64,000 bases of DNA from Tubulanus polymorphus (lineage: Eukaryota > Nemertea > Palaeonemertea > Tubulaniformes > Tubulanidae): NCBI RefSeq assembly GCF_964204645.1, contig NC_134026.1, positions 5,828,001 to 5,892,000 of the forward strand, written 5' to 3'. The translations under genes were made by a program, and so were the position numbers. Positions 47,701-60,072 of the stretch are shown here, piece after piece (the first letter of the stretch is position 1; every line of letters begins with the position of its first letter). The notes under the pieces were generated by a model that did not search any database, was not told where the DNA came from, and saw only the letters and a program-made list of their open reading frames with translations.

Positions 47701-50700
47701 ACGAAAAACAAAGTAGCAATCGGCACGGCGATGGACGCGTTGACGGCGCCGTTACTGCAGCTCAATACGCTCACGAAAGCCGTATCGTCGAAAGATTCGT
47801 CGGAGAGCGGCGGTAGTAGTAGCGGTACGACGAGCACGTCTCCCGGTCGGTCGGTGTCGCCGCGTAATTCGAACGTGCACAATCCGAGTCGCACGATGCA
47901 CGACATCAGCTTCTACAATTCGTCGTTGCACCCGATCACGGCGCCGATATTTCCGTTCAACTTGACTCAGTCGGTGAAAAAAGTCGTCGGCCCGATTCCG
48001 TCGAGCGACACGACGAAGCCGGCCAAGCTGAAAATGGCCGGCACAAGTCCGCCGCGAAGCGCGTCGCCGCGCGGATCGAAGGTCTCGTTGCACAACGTGT
48101 CGCACATCGAATCGTTGGCGAAGAGTTCGTCGCAGAGTCACAACGCGGCGAGTTCCGTCGCGGCTGTTAATCTATCAGCGGCGCGTAACGACGTGCACGG
48201 ATTTATGAGTACGGTATCGTCGATGCGAGCGGCGGACGGCGGCATGTTTCATCACGGGCCGCCGCCATCCGGCAAAGCTTCTCAACGACGCGGCTCGTCT
48301 CCGAAAGCGTTAGGTTCGACCGGTGGTGGCGCCGGTGGTAATCAACCGTTGACTCTACCGCCGCTGACTAACCTCACCGGCGGAGGCGTTCCCGGATTAC
48401 ATATGCTGACGCCCCAGCTGAATCATCCACGTACATGTGCTAATAACTCGGTTCCTTTTCACTCGGCCAACTTTCATCACAATATGTCATCGTTGCGTCC
48501 GGCGGCGATGATGAATCCGAACGTGATGAATCACGATTCGAACAAGAATCGTAATCATCCGTCTGCCGTTGTTTCATCGTCGTCTGCCGTCGACAGCAGC
48601 TACGCGAAGTTCATTGCAAACGTCTCCGGTTCGTCGTCGTCGGCGTTGAATTTGTCGGCGAAAACGATGCCCTCGCGTTCGAAGCAGTCGACGTCTCCTC
48701 GTCGGTTGAGTCCGGTGGTCGCCGCCAGTCGAAGCAGTCCGTCGATCGGCCAAACAACAATCAGTAGTCTGTCTCAGAGTCCTATATTCACCGATTACGC
48801 GTCGATGATACCGTCGTCGAAATCAACAGCTGTCGAGAGTCCGATCGCCGCGCCGGTCGTCGCCACGGAAATATCGGCGCTCAAAGCGAATTTACCAGCT
48901 ATGCAAGTCGTAAACGAACCTTTCTCGTCAGCGCCGGCGGTCGTCGCGAAAGAGAAGGAGAACGGCGAAAACCCGCATGTTCCCGAAGTCGAGTCGTTAG
49001 CGAAGACGATACCAGTCGGTTTAATGATGGACCACGCGTACGTACAACGAGCGAATTCGACGAGTTCTCGCGACGTCGTCGACAACAGTCCACGACTGAA
49101 TGACTTGAAATCGTCGTCGTCGCATCACCAACACCATCATCGTCCGTCGACTACGATCGAAACGCCGAAGGACGATTCGAACGGCAGCTCGACGACGAGC
49201 GAAGCACCTCCGCATAGTTCGAATAACAACACGTTGGGACACGCTTTGAACCTAGTGAAAACCGAACCGGTCAAAAGCGAATACGATAATCTCAACGCCG
49301 CGGACGCCGTGTCCGACGTGAAAATAACGGCGGCGAAATTAGGCGAGGAAATCGTCGCGATTCACCCGGCGAAAATTGCTCGGCATAACAGCGCCGATCG
49401 TACGAGCGAGGACAATAACAGCGACGTGTCTGACTTATCGGAATCGACGCGTTCGTTGCGCGGTCGAGCTGCCGCCAGCGATCGACCCGACTCGCCGGTG
49501 GTTCGCGCGGGGATCGCTCGGTCGGCGCGTGCCGGCTCGCGGCGTAAAACGCCGGTCGACGATCTCGACGCCAAGAGCGATCGGTCGGAGTCGCCGAAAC
49601 TGACTGCGCGCGGCGCCAAACGGAAGAATCACGACGACGCGGACTCGTTGATGAACCCGATCGATTTGAAACGAAGTAAACTCGACGCGAATTGTTTAAT
49701 ACCGAGCGATAGTTTGAATTGTTTAGACTCATCAGCCGACGACGCCGAAGTTTCCGAAATGACCAGTCGCAAACCGCGGAACATTCGCGCGAAATCCGTT
49801 CTGAAGGCGGGCGCCGTCGACGACAAGGCGTTGTTGCTGCATAACACGCGGTTCAACGACGGTAAAGGCGGTCGACAGAGTCGCAGCAGCAGTCGAGGCG
49901 CGTCGTCAGAATGCGGCGAAGACCACGCGGCAGTCGCGTTAGACGTGCCGGTGCACGGACACGACACGCGGTCGCGCACGCGTACGTCCTCGCGTAAAGC
50001 GAGTGACGAGTGCAGCAGCGACGGCGGTAAACGAGCCGATGAATCGCGCAGTCGGCGTAACACGAGCAGTCGTTCGCGCTCACCCGTTCACGGCAAAGAA
50101 AGATCTCCACCTCGAGGTATGTATGAATATGCATTTCATTTTTGGCCCACTTCGGGTATTGTCCCTGCGGGCTATTGTTTTAAATTTTGGTTTCTATCTG
50201 TAGACAGAATCTGGTCATTTTTGGGAAAGTTTCTGAGCTGCCAACCATTCTGATTTTCAGTATTTTGTTACTACAGTTAACCTCGCCTTACACATGGCCA
50301 ACTCGGGAGTTTTGACTAACTTCAACAAAAACGAAATCAATTCTTATCCTTAACTCAAATTTCGGCTTACCTCCGATCAATTTTGCAAGTGCCAGTTGGT
50401 CCTAGTTAGACAAGGTTTACTGTATTTCGTTCAAAGAAATACGGATTCGTTTTATTTGATGCATACAGAAACGTTGTACGTCATGTTACTGAGGGTCTTG
50501 TCGTAGATTTCTGATTTATTAAGAAATTTTCCTGAAAAAATATTTGATTTGTTACCGATAGCACTTTTCAGAGGTTTGCGACCCTGAATTTTTAACCAAT
50601 AATGATATAGTCTCAATATACTCTTCTCACATAGAATTAGGATTAGCCAATTTTCAGCTCATGTCTAACAAATATATGCCATCATTCCCTATCATTAGAT

Positions 50701-51683
50701 TGATCTAACTATATGCGATCTTTATTTGAATGGTTACAAGAGGCTGAAAGTGAATAATTTGAGTACAGTAAACCTCACCTTAATCGGACAAACTGGGACT
50801 GATCAAATTGGTTTGGGGTACAAGTGAAGTCTGGATTGGAAAATACGTTTGGAAGTCGGAAAACTTATTTCGTTTTTGTCAGAGTTACTGGTAGTCGAAA
50901 GTCCCAAGTTGTACATGTCTGAGTAAGGCTGGGTTTACTTAAGACTGAAGTATCTCGCGTCGACATTTAATACGATATTTGTTTTTTTTTTTTCAGTGAT
51001 TCGAGATAAATCTCCCGTTCGAGGAAGCTCGAGAGTATTACCATTGAAGGTTTCCCCACCAAAGAAAGACCCATCTCCCGCCCGGGACGTACCAGCGAGG
51101 AGAACTACGCGTTCTTGTAAACCGAAAGGTTCGTATTTCGTCGGTTAGTCTTGACATTTTTTGGGGCGGAACAATGTCCACTAAGCACATTGCACCCCCG
51201 CCTATCAAGCAGGTATCAATCCCAAGGATGGTCCCACAGCTTTATTAAGCTGTACACAGCCACAAGTGTTGCGGCGAAGCGCCTCAGTGAAATGACATTG
51301 AAAATTGAAAATGACGGTTGAACAACCATCCGAGTGGGTGGTTCCAAGCTTCGGATTGATAACCTGCGTATCTTTTTTTTTTGCGCGTCGTCTCGACGGA
51401 AGAATTTTAGTAATAAAATGATGATTCGTTTATCTAATTCAGAATTACGCGAGAAGTATTAGTACAAGTAAGTTTTCAGTGTCGTAGTTGTTGTACCGGT
51501 GCTATTTTATCGTAGTCTGTTCACGATTATTTCTGACCTCTTTCCTCCTCACTAGAATCAAATCATGCGGTAACAGAAATTTTTGAACAACCTTTCGACG
51601 CTATTTAATTTTCTTGTTATGTGTATGGATTTGTCTGGGATATGATAACTATAGATATATAATATATATATATATAATATATA

Positions 51684-51728
<45 letters not shown>

Positions 51729-52828
51729 CATGCAACTTCTAGAAAGCTCGGCACTAGTCTAGTCCTACCTACTTGCATTTCTAGCACTAATTCTTATTTT
51801 CAGGACCCAGTTCCATAGTTGTGAATTAAGATTCGACTCAGAGTAAACTCATTGAGAATGAATTGATTTTTACTCAGAGTTAACTCTTATTCGTGGCTGC
51901 GGAACTGGCCCCAGGAGCTTGCTTACACACCGAGGATTTTATCAATATGCATTTTATTTTTAGTCAGTTTTCCTATTGAAACCCTTTTAAACCAGTGATC
52001 GCTTTCTTTTATGTCTATTTTTCACATCTCATTCGACGATTTCCGTTAAACCTTTTGACTAACGCGACAGTACCGGCACTATTTTTAGATTTCTAGGATT
52101 GGGGTCACTAGTAGTAGTTTACCACCGAAGCGCCATCGACTATATTGAACAGCTTAGACTAGAATTGGTAGCAGATCTTATCTATTTGTGCTAGTTATGC
52201 AATCCTAAAAATGTGTTGACTCATACCATCGCTACCCTGGATTATGCTACAGTCGAGCTCACTCTTATGTCGGATCAGGATATATCAGATTTTTATGTAT
52301 GTCTCATATGGTAATTCTGTGACCTAATATTTTGATAAAACCTATAAATATTGTGTTTATGTCGTCGCGTTTGAATAATTTTTGATAAATTGTTGCCTTT
52401 TTTATCGTCCGAACGTTCGGTATCCATTGATTTGTTTCAATCATGAAGCATGCTTGACTGTCCCCAATGAAGCCGGCTTGACTGTAGTAAGGTACGGGTA
52501 AATGCACCCATGGCAACATCTCCTAATGTGGTGGGCAATATATAAATAAATCTTAAGTTTTCAATCTAGGTCAGTTTAACTAATGAAGATGGTATTAAGC
52601 CCAGTTTCAGAATTTCATTTTCAATCCCTAAAGTCTTTCATTCTTTTGTTGAAACCAGTGTTTTCGTACAGTAACTAAGACATACAACTGTTTCGGATTA
52701 TTTCGTTTATTTCATGAATATTCTTGCGTTTCTTTTATTCAGATAATCACAAGCCACCCTCATCACCGCCACCTGCACCGCTGGCAACAGTCGGAAAAAG
52801 ACGAAGATCATCGCGCGAACACAGATAA
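41723..52828 (+). CDS. NCOA6: nuclear receptor coactivator 6 (NCOA6/ASC-2) orthologue
   Basis: Exons 41723-41843, 43139-46210, 46718-50116, 50997-51128 and 52743-52828 join in constant phase, giving 2269 residues. The human protein has about 2060. The conserved N-terminal domain spans exons 1-2: a start like the FVAFKGN region of NCOA6, then KKVEPWNSVRVTVNIPKEAA and DIGILAVQIEGDNVISLTLA. A nuclear-receptor box LVTLL (residues about 306-310, bases 43933-43947) sits in a context (SSQLLVTLLQNEM) like the first human NR box and is followed by a basic KRRRKNKPK patch (about 366). The remainder is disordered: Ser, Gln, Ala, His and Thr runs. The end is basic (KRRRSSREHR), as in human. NCOA6 is a nuclear coactivator and a subunit of MLL3/MLL4 histone methyltransferase complexes. 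I saw only one canonical LXXLL. Exons 2 and 3 are each over 3 kb, like the long central exons of vertebrate NCOA6. Confidence 0.9.
42725..42985. mobile_element. foldback element with tRNA B-box-like ends, NCOA6 intron
   Basis: The right end reads GCCATCCGGTTCGAATCCCT followed by GCCAGGGGATGATG, which includes a perfect RNA polymerase III B-box-like GGTTCGAATCC. The left end is its approximate reverse complement (CAGGGATTCGAAACCTGATG, about 42753-42772). About 165 bp lie between. It could be two head-to-head tRNA-derived SINE ends or a MITE whose ends happen to look tRNA-like. It lies between NCOA6 coding exons 1 and 2. Confidence 0.55.
46300..46565 (+). repeat. diverged tandem duplication in NCOA6 intron
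   Basis: Two units offset by about 160 bases share TTTCTTTATCAGTATGTGAT / TTTCTTTATCAATATGTGAT, GATTCAT, an ATTTTAAA word and AGAAATTCCT. The duplication lies wholly inside the intron between the two giant coding exons (46211-46717). Confidence 0.7.
50272..50424. mobile_element. TACAGT(T/A)AACC-type MITE
   Basis: It starts TACAGTTAACCTCGCCTTAC and ends AGACAAGGTTTACTGTA (reverse complement TACAGTAAACCTTGTCT). It is about 153 bp, non-coding, in the NCOA6 intron after the second giant exon. Confidence 0.75.
50764..50940. mobile_element. TACAGTAAACC-type MITE
   Basis: It starts TACAGTAAACCTCACCTTAA and ends AAGGCTGGGTTTACTT, the approximate reverse complement. It is the second copy of the family in the same NCOA6 intron, about 340 bp after the first. 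Confidence 0.7.
51654..51728 (+). repeat. (AT)n microsatellite
   Basis: About 75 bases of nearly pure TA/AT dinucleotides in the last NCOA6 intron. Confidence 0.95.
51803..51912. repeat. CCCAGTTCC...GGAACTGG foldback element
   Basis: The left end GGACCCAGTTCCATAGTTGT and right end CGTGGCTGCGGAACTGGCCC are imperfect reverse complements. The inner CTCAGAGTAAACTC / TACTCAGAGTTAACTC also pair. Related elements occur at 59080-59196, about 59743-59790 and 53293-53415. Located in the last NCOA6 intron. Confidence 0.65.
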
Positions 52829-53292
52829 ACGAATTAGAAAACGTTAACTAATTACATCGTTAATTCTGCGCTATATGTTTAATAATCGATTTATTTGTAT
52901 TAATTTGTGCTCTGAATCAGGGGGGGGGGCAGGGAGGTAAATGTGGATTAAACATTTATTAAGCATTAATCATGGTAAAAGTTGTATACATTACCAGTTT
53001 ACAGAACTGTGTATTTTGAAATTGAGTTGATTCATTTTTCTGGGTTTTGCTTTTTTTCTCACCGAGAGTGCTCTAACTGACACAATCAGTTGTCAAATTC
53101 TAAAAGAAATCAATCTCTTGCAATTAGTATTCCACAAAATCATGTTCTTGAAAGTATTCGTTGTATTCCAATTTATGTAAATAGCCGCCGGTGATATTTT
53201 GGTTCTTGTGCAAAATTCCGCTATCATTATGAGTTATTGTCGTGTTAATCTCTTTGATAGAATCGTGATAAATTGTGTCATCCTACCCTGCA

Positions 53293-53415
53293 GGGCCCAG
53301 TTTCGCTAAAACTTCAGCTCAGCTTTTTGGCGTAGTTACTTTTTCGATTACTTCATATTTTTAGTCAATCAAAGTCCAATTTTTGGTGAAACTTTTTCAC
53401 GAATAACTGGGCCCT
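53293..53415. repeat. GGGCCCAGTT...AACTGGGCCC foldback element
   Basis: GGGCCCAGTTTCGCTAAAAC at the left faces ACGAATAACTGGGCCC at the right. It is about 123 bp, non-coding, with ends like the other CCCAGTT foldbacks in this window. Confidence 0.55.
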
Positions 53416-54273
53416 TACGGTATCAAAACTGCCATGGTGTGAAACCTTGGCAGTTTTGACACGATGGTAGACTGGGTATACAGCTATTCCCTGTACACAT
53501 TAACCCTTTCAGTGCTGACTCACCTGCAAGTGCTGGAGATATTTGAAATTTTTTTAGAATTCCAACGCAGCAGAGAACAACGGGCATACCATTTAACGGA
53601 GCAGTCTATCATAAGTTACTGATATTTACCAAGTTAGACAGGTGCTGCTATAGAGATAGAAACTAATTACCGTACTAATGATGTCAATATCCTGCAATGC
53701 GGTGTACTGCAAGGGTTAGCAAAAATCATCGATGTCTACACCGCACTGCGGTGTGGACGCACAGAAAGGGTTAATGTATGAATGTCTGCACAACCTGATC
53801 AATATATCATGAATGCATCAGTTGGATCTGGGTACCTTTGAATTTTTATTCCAACTTAAAAAAATTAAATTAAACTCTATTGATTTATAACCATCATCTT
53901 AGAATTAATGATTTCGATGATTGTTCAAACCAAACAGACAACCAGACTGACTAATATAGCCAGTTACGACAGACAGTCGAGAAATTGAAGATAAAATGAA
54001 ATATGATTCGTCTATTGAATGTTGAATGTTTTTCGCAAATTCGAGCCGATGTTCGTAGTCGTCTGCTTCGCGAATTGTCTATGATGAGATTTTTATCCAG
54101 TTCGAATATCCTGTTAACAGAAATATAAAGTGAATATATACTATTCGTATATTATGCATCAAGTTCCCACGATAAAAAAAGCGAAAACAAACGGTTTAGT
54201 CTACCCTTGCAGCTTTGTGCTGCAATGAATTTTGTTTGTTTTTTTTTTGTGACCGATGGCGAATCTAATAACC

Positions 54274-54303
54274 ACTCTCTCTTTCTCTCTCTCTCTCTCT
54301 CTC
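54274..54303 (+). repeat. (CT)n microsatellite
   Basis: A run of CT dinucleotides in the putative NCOA6 3' UTR. Confidence 0.9.
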
Positions 54304-54793
54304 GGCTTACTCAACGCGTATTATCTAATCTTCGTTCAGCTTCCTTCGCCGTCGAAGATCGCTGGATTTTTGTTATGGATTTGTGTTAATATAATTTCCG
54401 AAATATTCTTTTTTCCTTTTTCGTGTAAATAATAGATGATGGTGACGATGATTCTTAACGGAGAAACTACCGCCTACCTTTAAACCCTCAATAATAACCT
54501 TTGTAAAATAACGAGTAAATAGATAAATGAATTATTATTATGATAATGATAACGCAGATTAATATTGTCTAGAACTGGGAGGGGGCAGTGAATACGTTTT
54601 CATGTGTACAAAAGAAATGATCTACCCCTTTATCATGTATATGTATGTATATGTCTACTTTGTAAATATATTTTGACTGTGAACACCGATAATGTTTGCG
54701 TGGACGAATTTTCCACGGATTCTTGTACATTTTCATGTAGATATGAATAATTTATGAAATGAATATATTTATTGAAAAAAAGATTTGTTATAC

Positions 54794-54832
54794 TAATAAT
54801 AATGATGATGATGATGATGATAATGATGATGA
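54794..54832 (+). repeat. (GAT)n/(AAT)n microsatellite
   Basis: AAT then GAT trinucleotide repeats in non-coding DNA; a further (ATT)n run lies at 54980-55003. Confidence 0.9.
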
Positions 54833-54979
54833 AGGAATGATAATGATATTGATGATTAAGTGAAAGTAAGTCCTGAGCTTGGACGATGTTGAAATAATGT
54901 TTCTGTCATTAGAAATTTGTCGAAATAAACCATTGGAAAAGATTGCGCCGTGTGAGGCTCTGTGTAAATTTCAAAATAG

Positions 54980-55003
54980 ATATTATTATTATTATTATTA
55001 TTA
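54980..55003 (+). repeat. (ATT)n microsatellite
   Basis: About eight ATT units in non-coding DNA. Confidence 0.9.
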
Positions 55004-56030
55004 TAATTACGATTATAATTACGATTCTTTTTTTTCCCGACGCTCTTCAAATCTTTATATTATAAAAATTTTAATAAAATCCCGTAGAGAAATAATCGAT
55101 GAGAGGTTTTTTTCATTGGAAATGATTGTGATGAATCAAAGAGTTAGTGGTGATATATTTTACTAGATGTGTCATTATTAATTGTAGGAGTTTTTTCTCT
55201 AGTTCGTTTGCATTCTCTTTGTTTTTTTTTGTCCGAGCAGTGTTCGTGCCGGGTAATATTTTGAGCCATTTTCTTGTTTTGTTTCGCCTCCATTTGTCGA
55301 AGGAATTTGAATTCTTTTCCTTCCAGTTCAAGTATGTCGCAAGAGTACATATGTTATAGTCGGAAGTAAACTAGTATGAATAATGTGAGGCTAATTCGTT
55401 AAGTATGTACATTGTACATAGGGAATATCTGTTGTAATGGATCAACTGTTCTATGTGTTAAACGATCTGTGATTGGCCCAAATTCGGGTATTTCAGCTGG
55501 GGTGACTAATTAGACCTAAAAAAAATAAACAGTTAATTATTGCAGTTCAAAATATACATAGATATTCGGTTAATCCGTTTCTGGCCCTTTGAATACCGCG
55601 ACTCAATAATTCAATGTCGAATTCTTTTTTCCGAGTTTCAAAAAATATTTGTACGACCCTGGTACCGGTACATGTACATACTTAATACCATTACTGAAAA
55701 ACTGCCTGTCTGAAATGATACTTACTAATTGTCATTCTTGTTCGTGGAAATAACGATAATCGAAACCTATAATGAGATAATAATCTGTCTACGTAAAAAC
55801 TGTCCGCAGAAGACGAAATTGCCGGGGGAAGGAAAACAAATAGAGCTCTATGTGTAAAAAATTCTGTACATACTTATACACGTACATGTCTAATATTCTA
55901 TGTTATAAATATTACTCTATGAATGATGAATTTTCTGTAAAGATTGGACATTTGAATGCATTTACAGATGAAATGCACACAGTGTTAATAATAATGAATA
56001 CAATTAATAAAAGTTTGCTCTGGTTATTCA

Positions 56031-57150
56031 TGAAAAATAATCTATTATTATTATGATTACTATTATTGTTATTGAGATGAATAAGTTATATATATACATA
56101 TATCCCGAATTGAGATATGTATATGTGTATGTATTGAAATGGAAGTGCACAATATATATCAACCGACGATTTAACTAACTTTTGAATATACAGGTTTTTT
56201 GTCGCTGTATTTAAAGAATTCACGTCTTTACAGGAATATGCCGCTACATTTTCATCGCTCATTCACATTTTTTCAAGTCATGGGAGGGGAAATAGTCCTC
56301 GTAGAATTTTATACGTATCGTCAGGTTAGTTGGTTTGTATTTTTGACAAAGTCCTTTCTTCTCTCACTTCGTATATAGTTTCCTTCCCGCGTATTTTTTG
56401 TATTTTTATATTCTGTATAAATGATATTGTGCACAAATACATCCATTGCAGACCATAAGAAATACTGTCTTCATAGAATTTCTGCTGGAACCAATGTGCA
56501 AGAAAAATTAGTCTTTATGCTCAATGCGCCTCCCGTCTACAATCATGTACCTAGACAGGCCCGACAAATCTGATATATGTATGCGAAGAAGTCTTCAATT
56601 ATAAGCAAATAATCGCGGCAGTTCCAGTAATAACAGCGAGATTGAACTATTCCTGATTTAGGACTCATTTCAGGGCACCAACATGCCTCAGTTTATTTCA
56701 CCAACAGTGAAGTTGATCATATTTGTCATGCAATTGGGTCAAAATTTCGATAATCTCCGCGTGATCAGGGCTATACTTATACATACATCAATTTGAACGT
56801 CCATACTTGGAAGGTTTTAATTGGCGCTGAAGAGATCAGTCATTTTATCACTGGGGAATGTCTAAAGGGCCATTTCGGGCTGCAGATTGAAACCTGCACT
56901 GATCTAACTATCCTTGAAATCCATCTGATTTTCCAATTATCAGTTGTGATTTGTTGTTTCTCTTCTCTTTTTGGAAATGATCCTTTGTGTCTTCTACACC
57001 GACATACCCAGCAGTATTTCAAAGAGGAATTTAACGAAGTTAGAAATGTTGATTAGACCAGATATATTTATAATAGCAAATATGCTGCTCCATGATTTAT
57101 ACATAATACATATATAGAAATTGAAGCACATTATCTACGTATAAACAGAC
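56031..57150. other. region between the convergent NCOA6 and EIF2S1 genes
   Basis: No coding exon is recognised. The open frame at 56793-57056 has no domain and is matched by an opposite-strand frame of similar length, so I treat it as non-coding. The right part should contain the EIF2S1 3' UTR, read on the minus strand. Confidence 0.45.
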
Positions 57151-60065
57151 TTAATCCTCTCCAGTTTCATCTCCACTTTCATCATCTTCATCCGATTCAT
57201 CCTCATCTCCAGATTTTTCTCGATTGGCTTCCTCGAGTTCTTCCAGTTTCTTTTGCAATTCGGCTTCGTCGAGATCGGATACAACTTTGGGCTGCAGGAA
57301 ATGAGAAGAAAATCGTCATTCGTTTTACATCGGGAAAAAAATAAACCTCTAACATATCAGATACTGACAATGCTACTGTGGCAATTGAGGATCCTCCAGA
57401 TTTACTGGGTTGGGTCATTTACATTCATTTCATATCACGGTGAACGGCAAAATTTTTCGAAAAACAAAAAATGCAGCAGTGAACGACACACATGATGCAG
57501 ACATTATTTGCAGTTGTAGAATATGATTGATATGATATGATGACGAAGAATTAGCCGGTCGTCGAGATTTCTCATAAACCGGAGAATGGTAGTAGTTTCA
57601 TTGGTGCATTAAATAAAATTTTAGTTAGAATAGGAAATAACTAGGTAAAATTATAAGTTATGTTTCTAGCTACATTTACAGAATTTTATCAAACTGCAAA
57701 AAGAGAATTTCAAAAATTTGGATAACTATATTATTGTATTTGAATATATGGAACAGATAAATTAAAAAATCGGGTGACTAATTCGCGTAAAGCTTACCGC
57801 CATTTGAACACTAAAAACTCCAGAATTGGCTTCTATGTTTTCTTTAATTGCGGTTAATGCCTCATTTAGTTTATCTAAACCTTCTTGCCGTTCTATCGTC
57901 TGAGTTGTCATTACGTACAGTGGCGGTGCTATCAAATTTATCTGCAATTGATAATAATATAACCATTTCATTAGATACATAGCAAAAACCCAAATATCAA
58001 GACAACCTATTGAAGCCTAAAATAACTGGATGAAAAGTGAATGCAATGATAGCGCACAAGGACCACTTAAGTCTGAAGTGACCTATAATTTAAGTCTGAA
58101 GTGACTCTAAAAATTTCAAAATCGATTGAAGGTTAAAAATAGAAGTACCTTAATCGGGATATCTTCAGTGGAAAAACTAAGTCCTTTCCTCAGTGCCAAT
58201 TTAACTGCATCTATGCCTTCATAACCATAACACGATACGTTGATATCTAAAACAGAGAGAATAGTTTAATACCGCCATGCAATATTTGATTTGGCCTATC
58301 TGTTCCTGAAACAACACCTAGGGCTAAAGTGCTTGGTAAATTGCCATCCCTTATGAAGCTGCGAGCATTGCAGCCCTTGCAGCCCTTAAAACATCATCAA
58401 CCAGGCTCTAATGCACTTTAAACCCGATAGTAACGATACAGGAATCAACCTCTATTTGACAGTTTGACGTCAAACCCATACGTAGTCTAGTATTCAGACT
58501 ATATTTGATTCAGCCTAATCCAAAAGAACTGTTTTCTTTTTCGATGCAGCTTTCTTGGACTATACAAAACTGCACTCAAAAAGTGAAAGAACGTACCTGA
58601 TCTAAGTTTAACAGCTTGAGGCGTCAGTCGACGTTTGATATTTTGTAGTAGAATTCGTTTCGTTTCAGCATCTATATCACATTCATCTAGCGCTTCTGGA
58701 TTCCTAAAGACACAAACGATTTAATTTGTTCAAAATGTACACTTTTACTTTCAGTTCTTTAATTATAAGTAAGCCATATCTAATTGAGAATGAGCTTAAC
58801 CGACTAGAGTTCAAAAACGGTTTGTTTCCGATGTTTTAAACTTTAAGTCGAACCTTAACGCAAAACTGCAGGTGGGAGGAATGTGGTTGTTCAAAGATAA
58901 TACTAAATGATAGGACTATGGGTGATATGAAAATTATAAAATCAGAAGATGAAAAAAACATAAATAATTTGGGTCGGACCAAGCTTTCACATATATCCCG
59001 AGTGATTGATTAATGGATGTTGACGGTTTTTAGAGATAGATCTTCAAATCCAAGCCCTCTTAATTTTGGAACCATACCAGGAATAGTTCCACAGTTGTAA
59101 GTAAAGAGTTAACTCAAGAGCTATAATCAGTTCATTTTCAATGTTTCAACTCAACTTTAAGAGTCAAATTCAACTCGCAACTGTGGGACTGGATCCCGAA
59201 GTTAAACAAGATGACGACTTACGCTACTGAATTTTTAAATGCGTCGAAACTAGCACCAGGTTTTCCGTATTTTCTGTCGAAGCACCAAGCCGTCTTTTTA
59301 TACAGTTCTTCCAATTCTTCATTGGTCGTGTAATTTAACAATTCTCCGACGTGACGTAGAATGCTGTTTACCTACGTAGAACAATCAAGCAATCTATATA
59401 ATAAAACGACAAGCATATTCATGTTGTTGTCGACTCAGACTTTGAAGTTATGGAAATCAAGTTCAGCCCAGATTGATATTTGCACTTTATTTGTACCAAC
59501 CCCCCCCCCAACCGAGTTTCACAAAATTGATCTGTAGCTACAATAGTTTTTTCAGTCTACTACAAAGATATATACTTACAGCTTTAGCCCGAGCATATTT
59601 TTCTTCGCATTTCTCGACCTCTTCGGCGGAAACACGTCTTTTAGATAAATCAATATAACCTGAAAAATTACAGTACTGTTACCTTCAGACCTATATAAGT
59701 TTTGACTTGGGGTCAAATGCTACCAACGAACTATAGAAATGACAACTGGACCCAGTTCTACAGTTCTTGATTGGCGTTTGACTCAAGGATCAAAATATAC
59801 ATAGTGGGCTAATAAGATATTTCATACCTTTATCTTTATCAACTCTTATTACTACGACGCATTCGTTTCGTCCTATTTTGATCAGTTTGTTGATGGACCT
59901 GATACGTCGACGTGACAGTTCGCTCAGTAAGATCATGCCTTCGATATTGTTGTATTCTAACAGATGAACGTACGCGCCCATTTCAGCGATCGATCGCACC
60001 TTCACCATGACAACGTCCTCGATTTCGGGGAATCGATGCTCATAGAATCGACAAGACAACGGCAT
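57151..60065 (-). CDS. EIF2S1: eukaryotic translation initiation factor 2 subunit alpha
   Basis: Seven coding exons, minus strand, join in phase: 60065-59828, 59659-59580, 59371-59223, 58703-58597, 58246-58149, 57941-57798, 57291-57151, for 318 residues (human 315). eIF2 brings initiator tRNA to the small ribosomal subunit; kinases that phosphorylate the alpha subunit shut down general translation. Seen: the start [20 protein letters not shown], the S1-fold stretch [20 protein letters not shown], the phosphorylation loop [15 protein letters not shown] with the regulated Ser at residue 51 counting Met, the helical middle ([15 protein letters not shown]) and the C-terminal domain ([23 protein letters not shown]). 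The last 25 or so residues are very acidic (Asp/Glu with Ser). The ATG lies seven bases inside an exon whose acceptor is TTTCAG, so an upstream 5' UTR exon should exist but was not located. Head-to-head with HECTD3. Confidence 0.96.
59080..59196. repeat. CCCAGTTCCACAGTTGT-type foldback in EIF2S1 intron
   Basis: GGAATAGTTCCACAGTTGTA at the left and CGCAACTGTGGGACTGGATC at the right are imperfect reverse complements; AGAGTTAACTCAAGAG lies just inside. Same family as 51803-51912. A half-copy (TGGACCCAGTTCTACAGTTC) begins at about 59746 in the first EIF2S1 intron. Confidence 0.65.
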
Positions 60066-60072
60066 TTTGAAT

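Larger units (their letters stand above)
52829..56030 (+). other. probable long NCOA6 3' UTR and flanking DNA
   Basis: No coding exon is visible for about 3.2 kb after the NCOA6 stop. It holds a G-run (about 52919-52929), a GGGCCCAGTT foldback (53293-53415), CT, GAT and ATT microsatellites, and an AATAAA at about 56004 that could be the distal poly(A) site. Earlier hexamers are possible, so the true 3' end is not fixed. Confidence 0.4.

Noticed and set aside
49292-50063. Several Arg/Ser-rich minus-strand frames opposite the second giant NCOA6 exon
   Set aside because: They are antisense readings of CG-rich Ser/Arg/Asp codons in NCOA6, with no start context or domain.
54856-55359. Asn/Tyr-run and Phe-rich frames near 55 kb
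   Set aside because: They are translations of ATT/AAT microsatellites and T-rich 3' UTR-like DNA.
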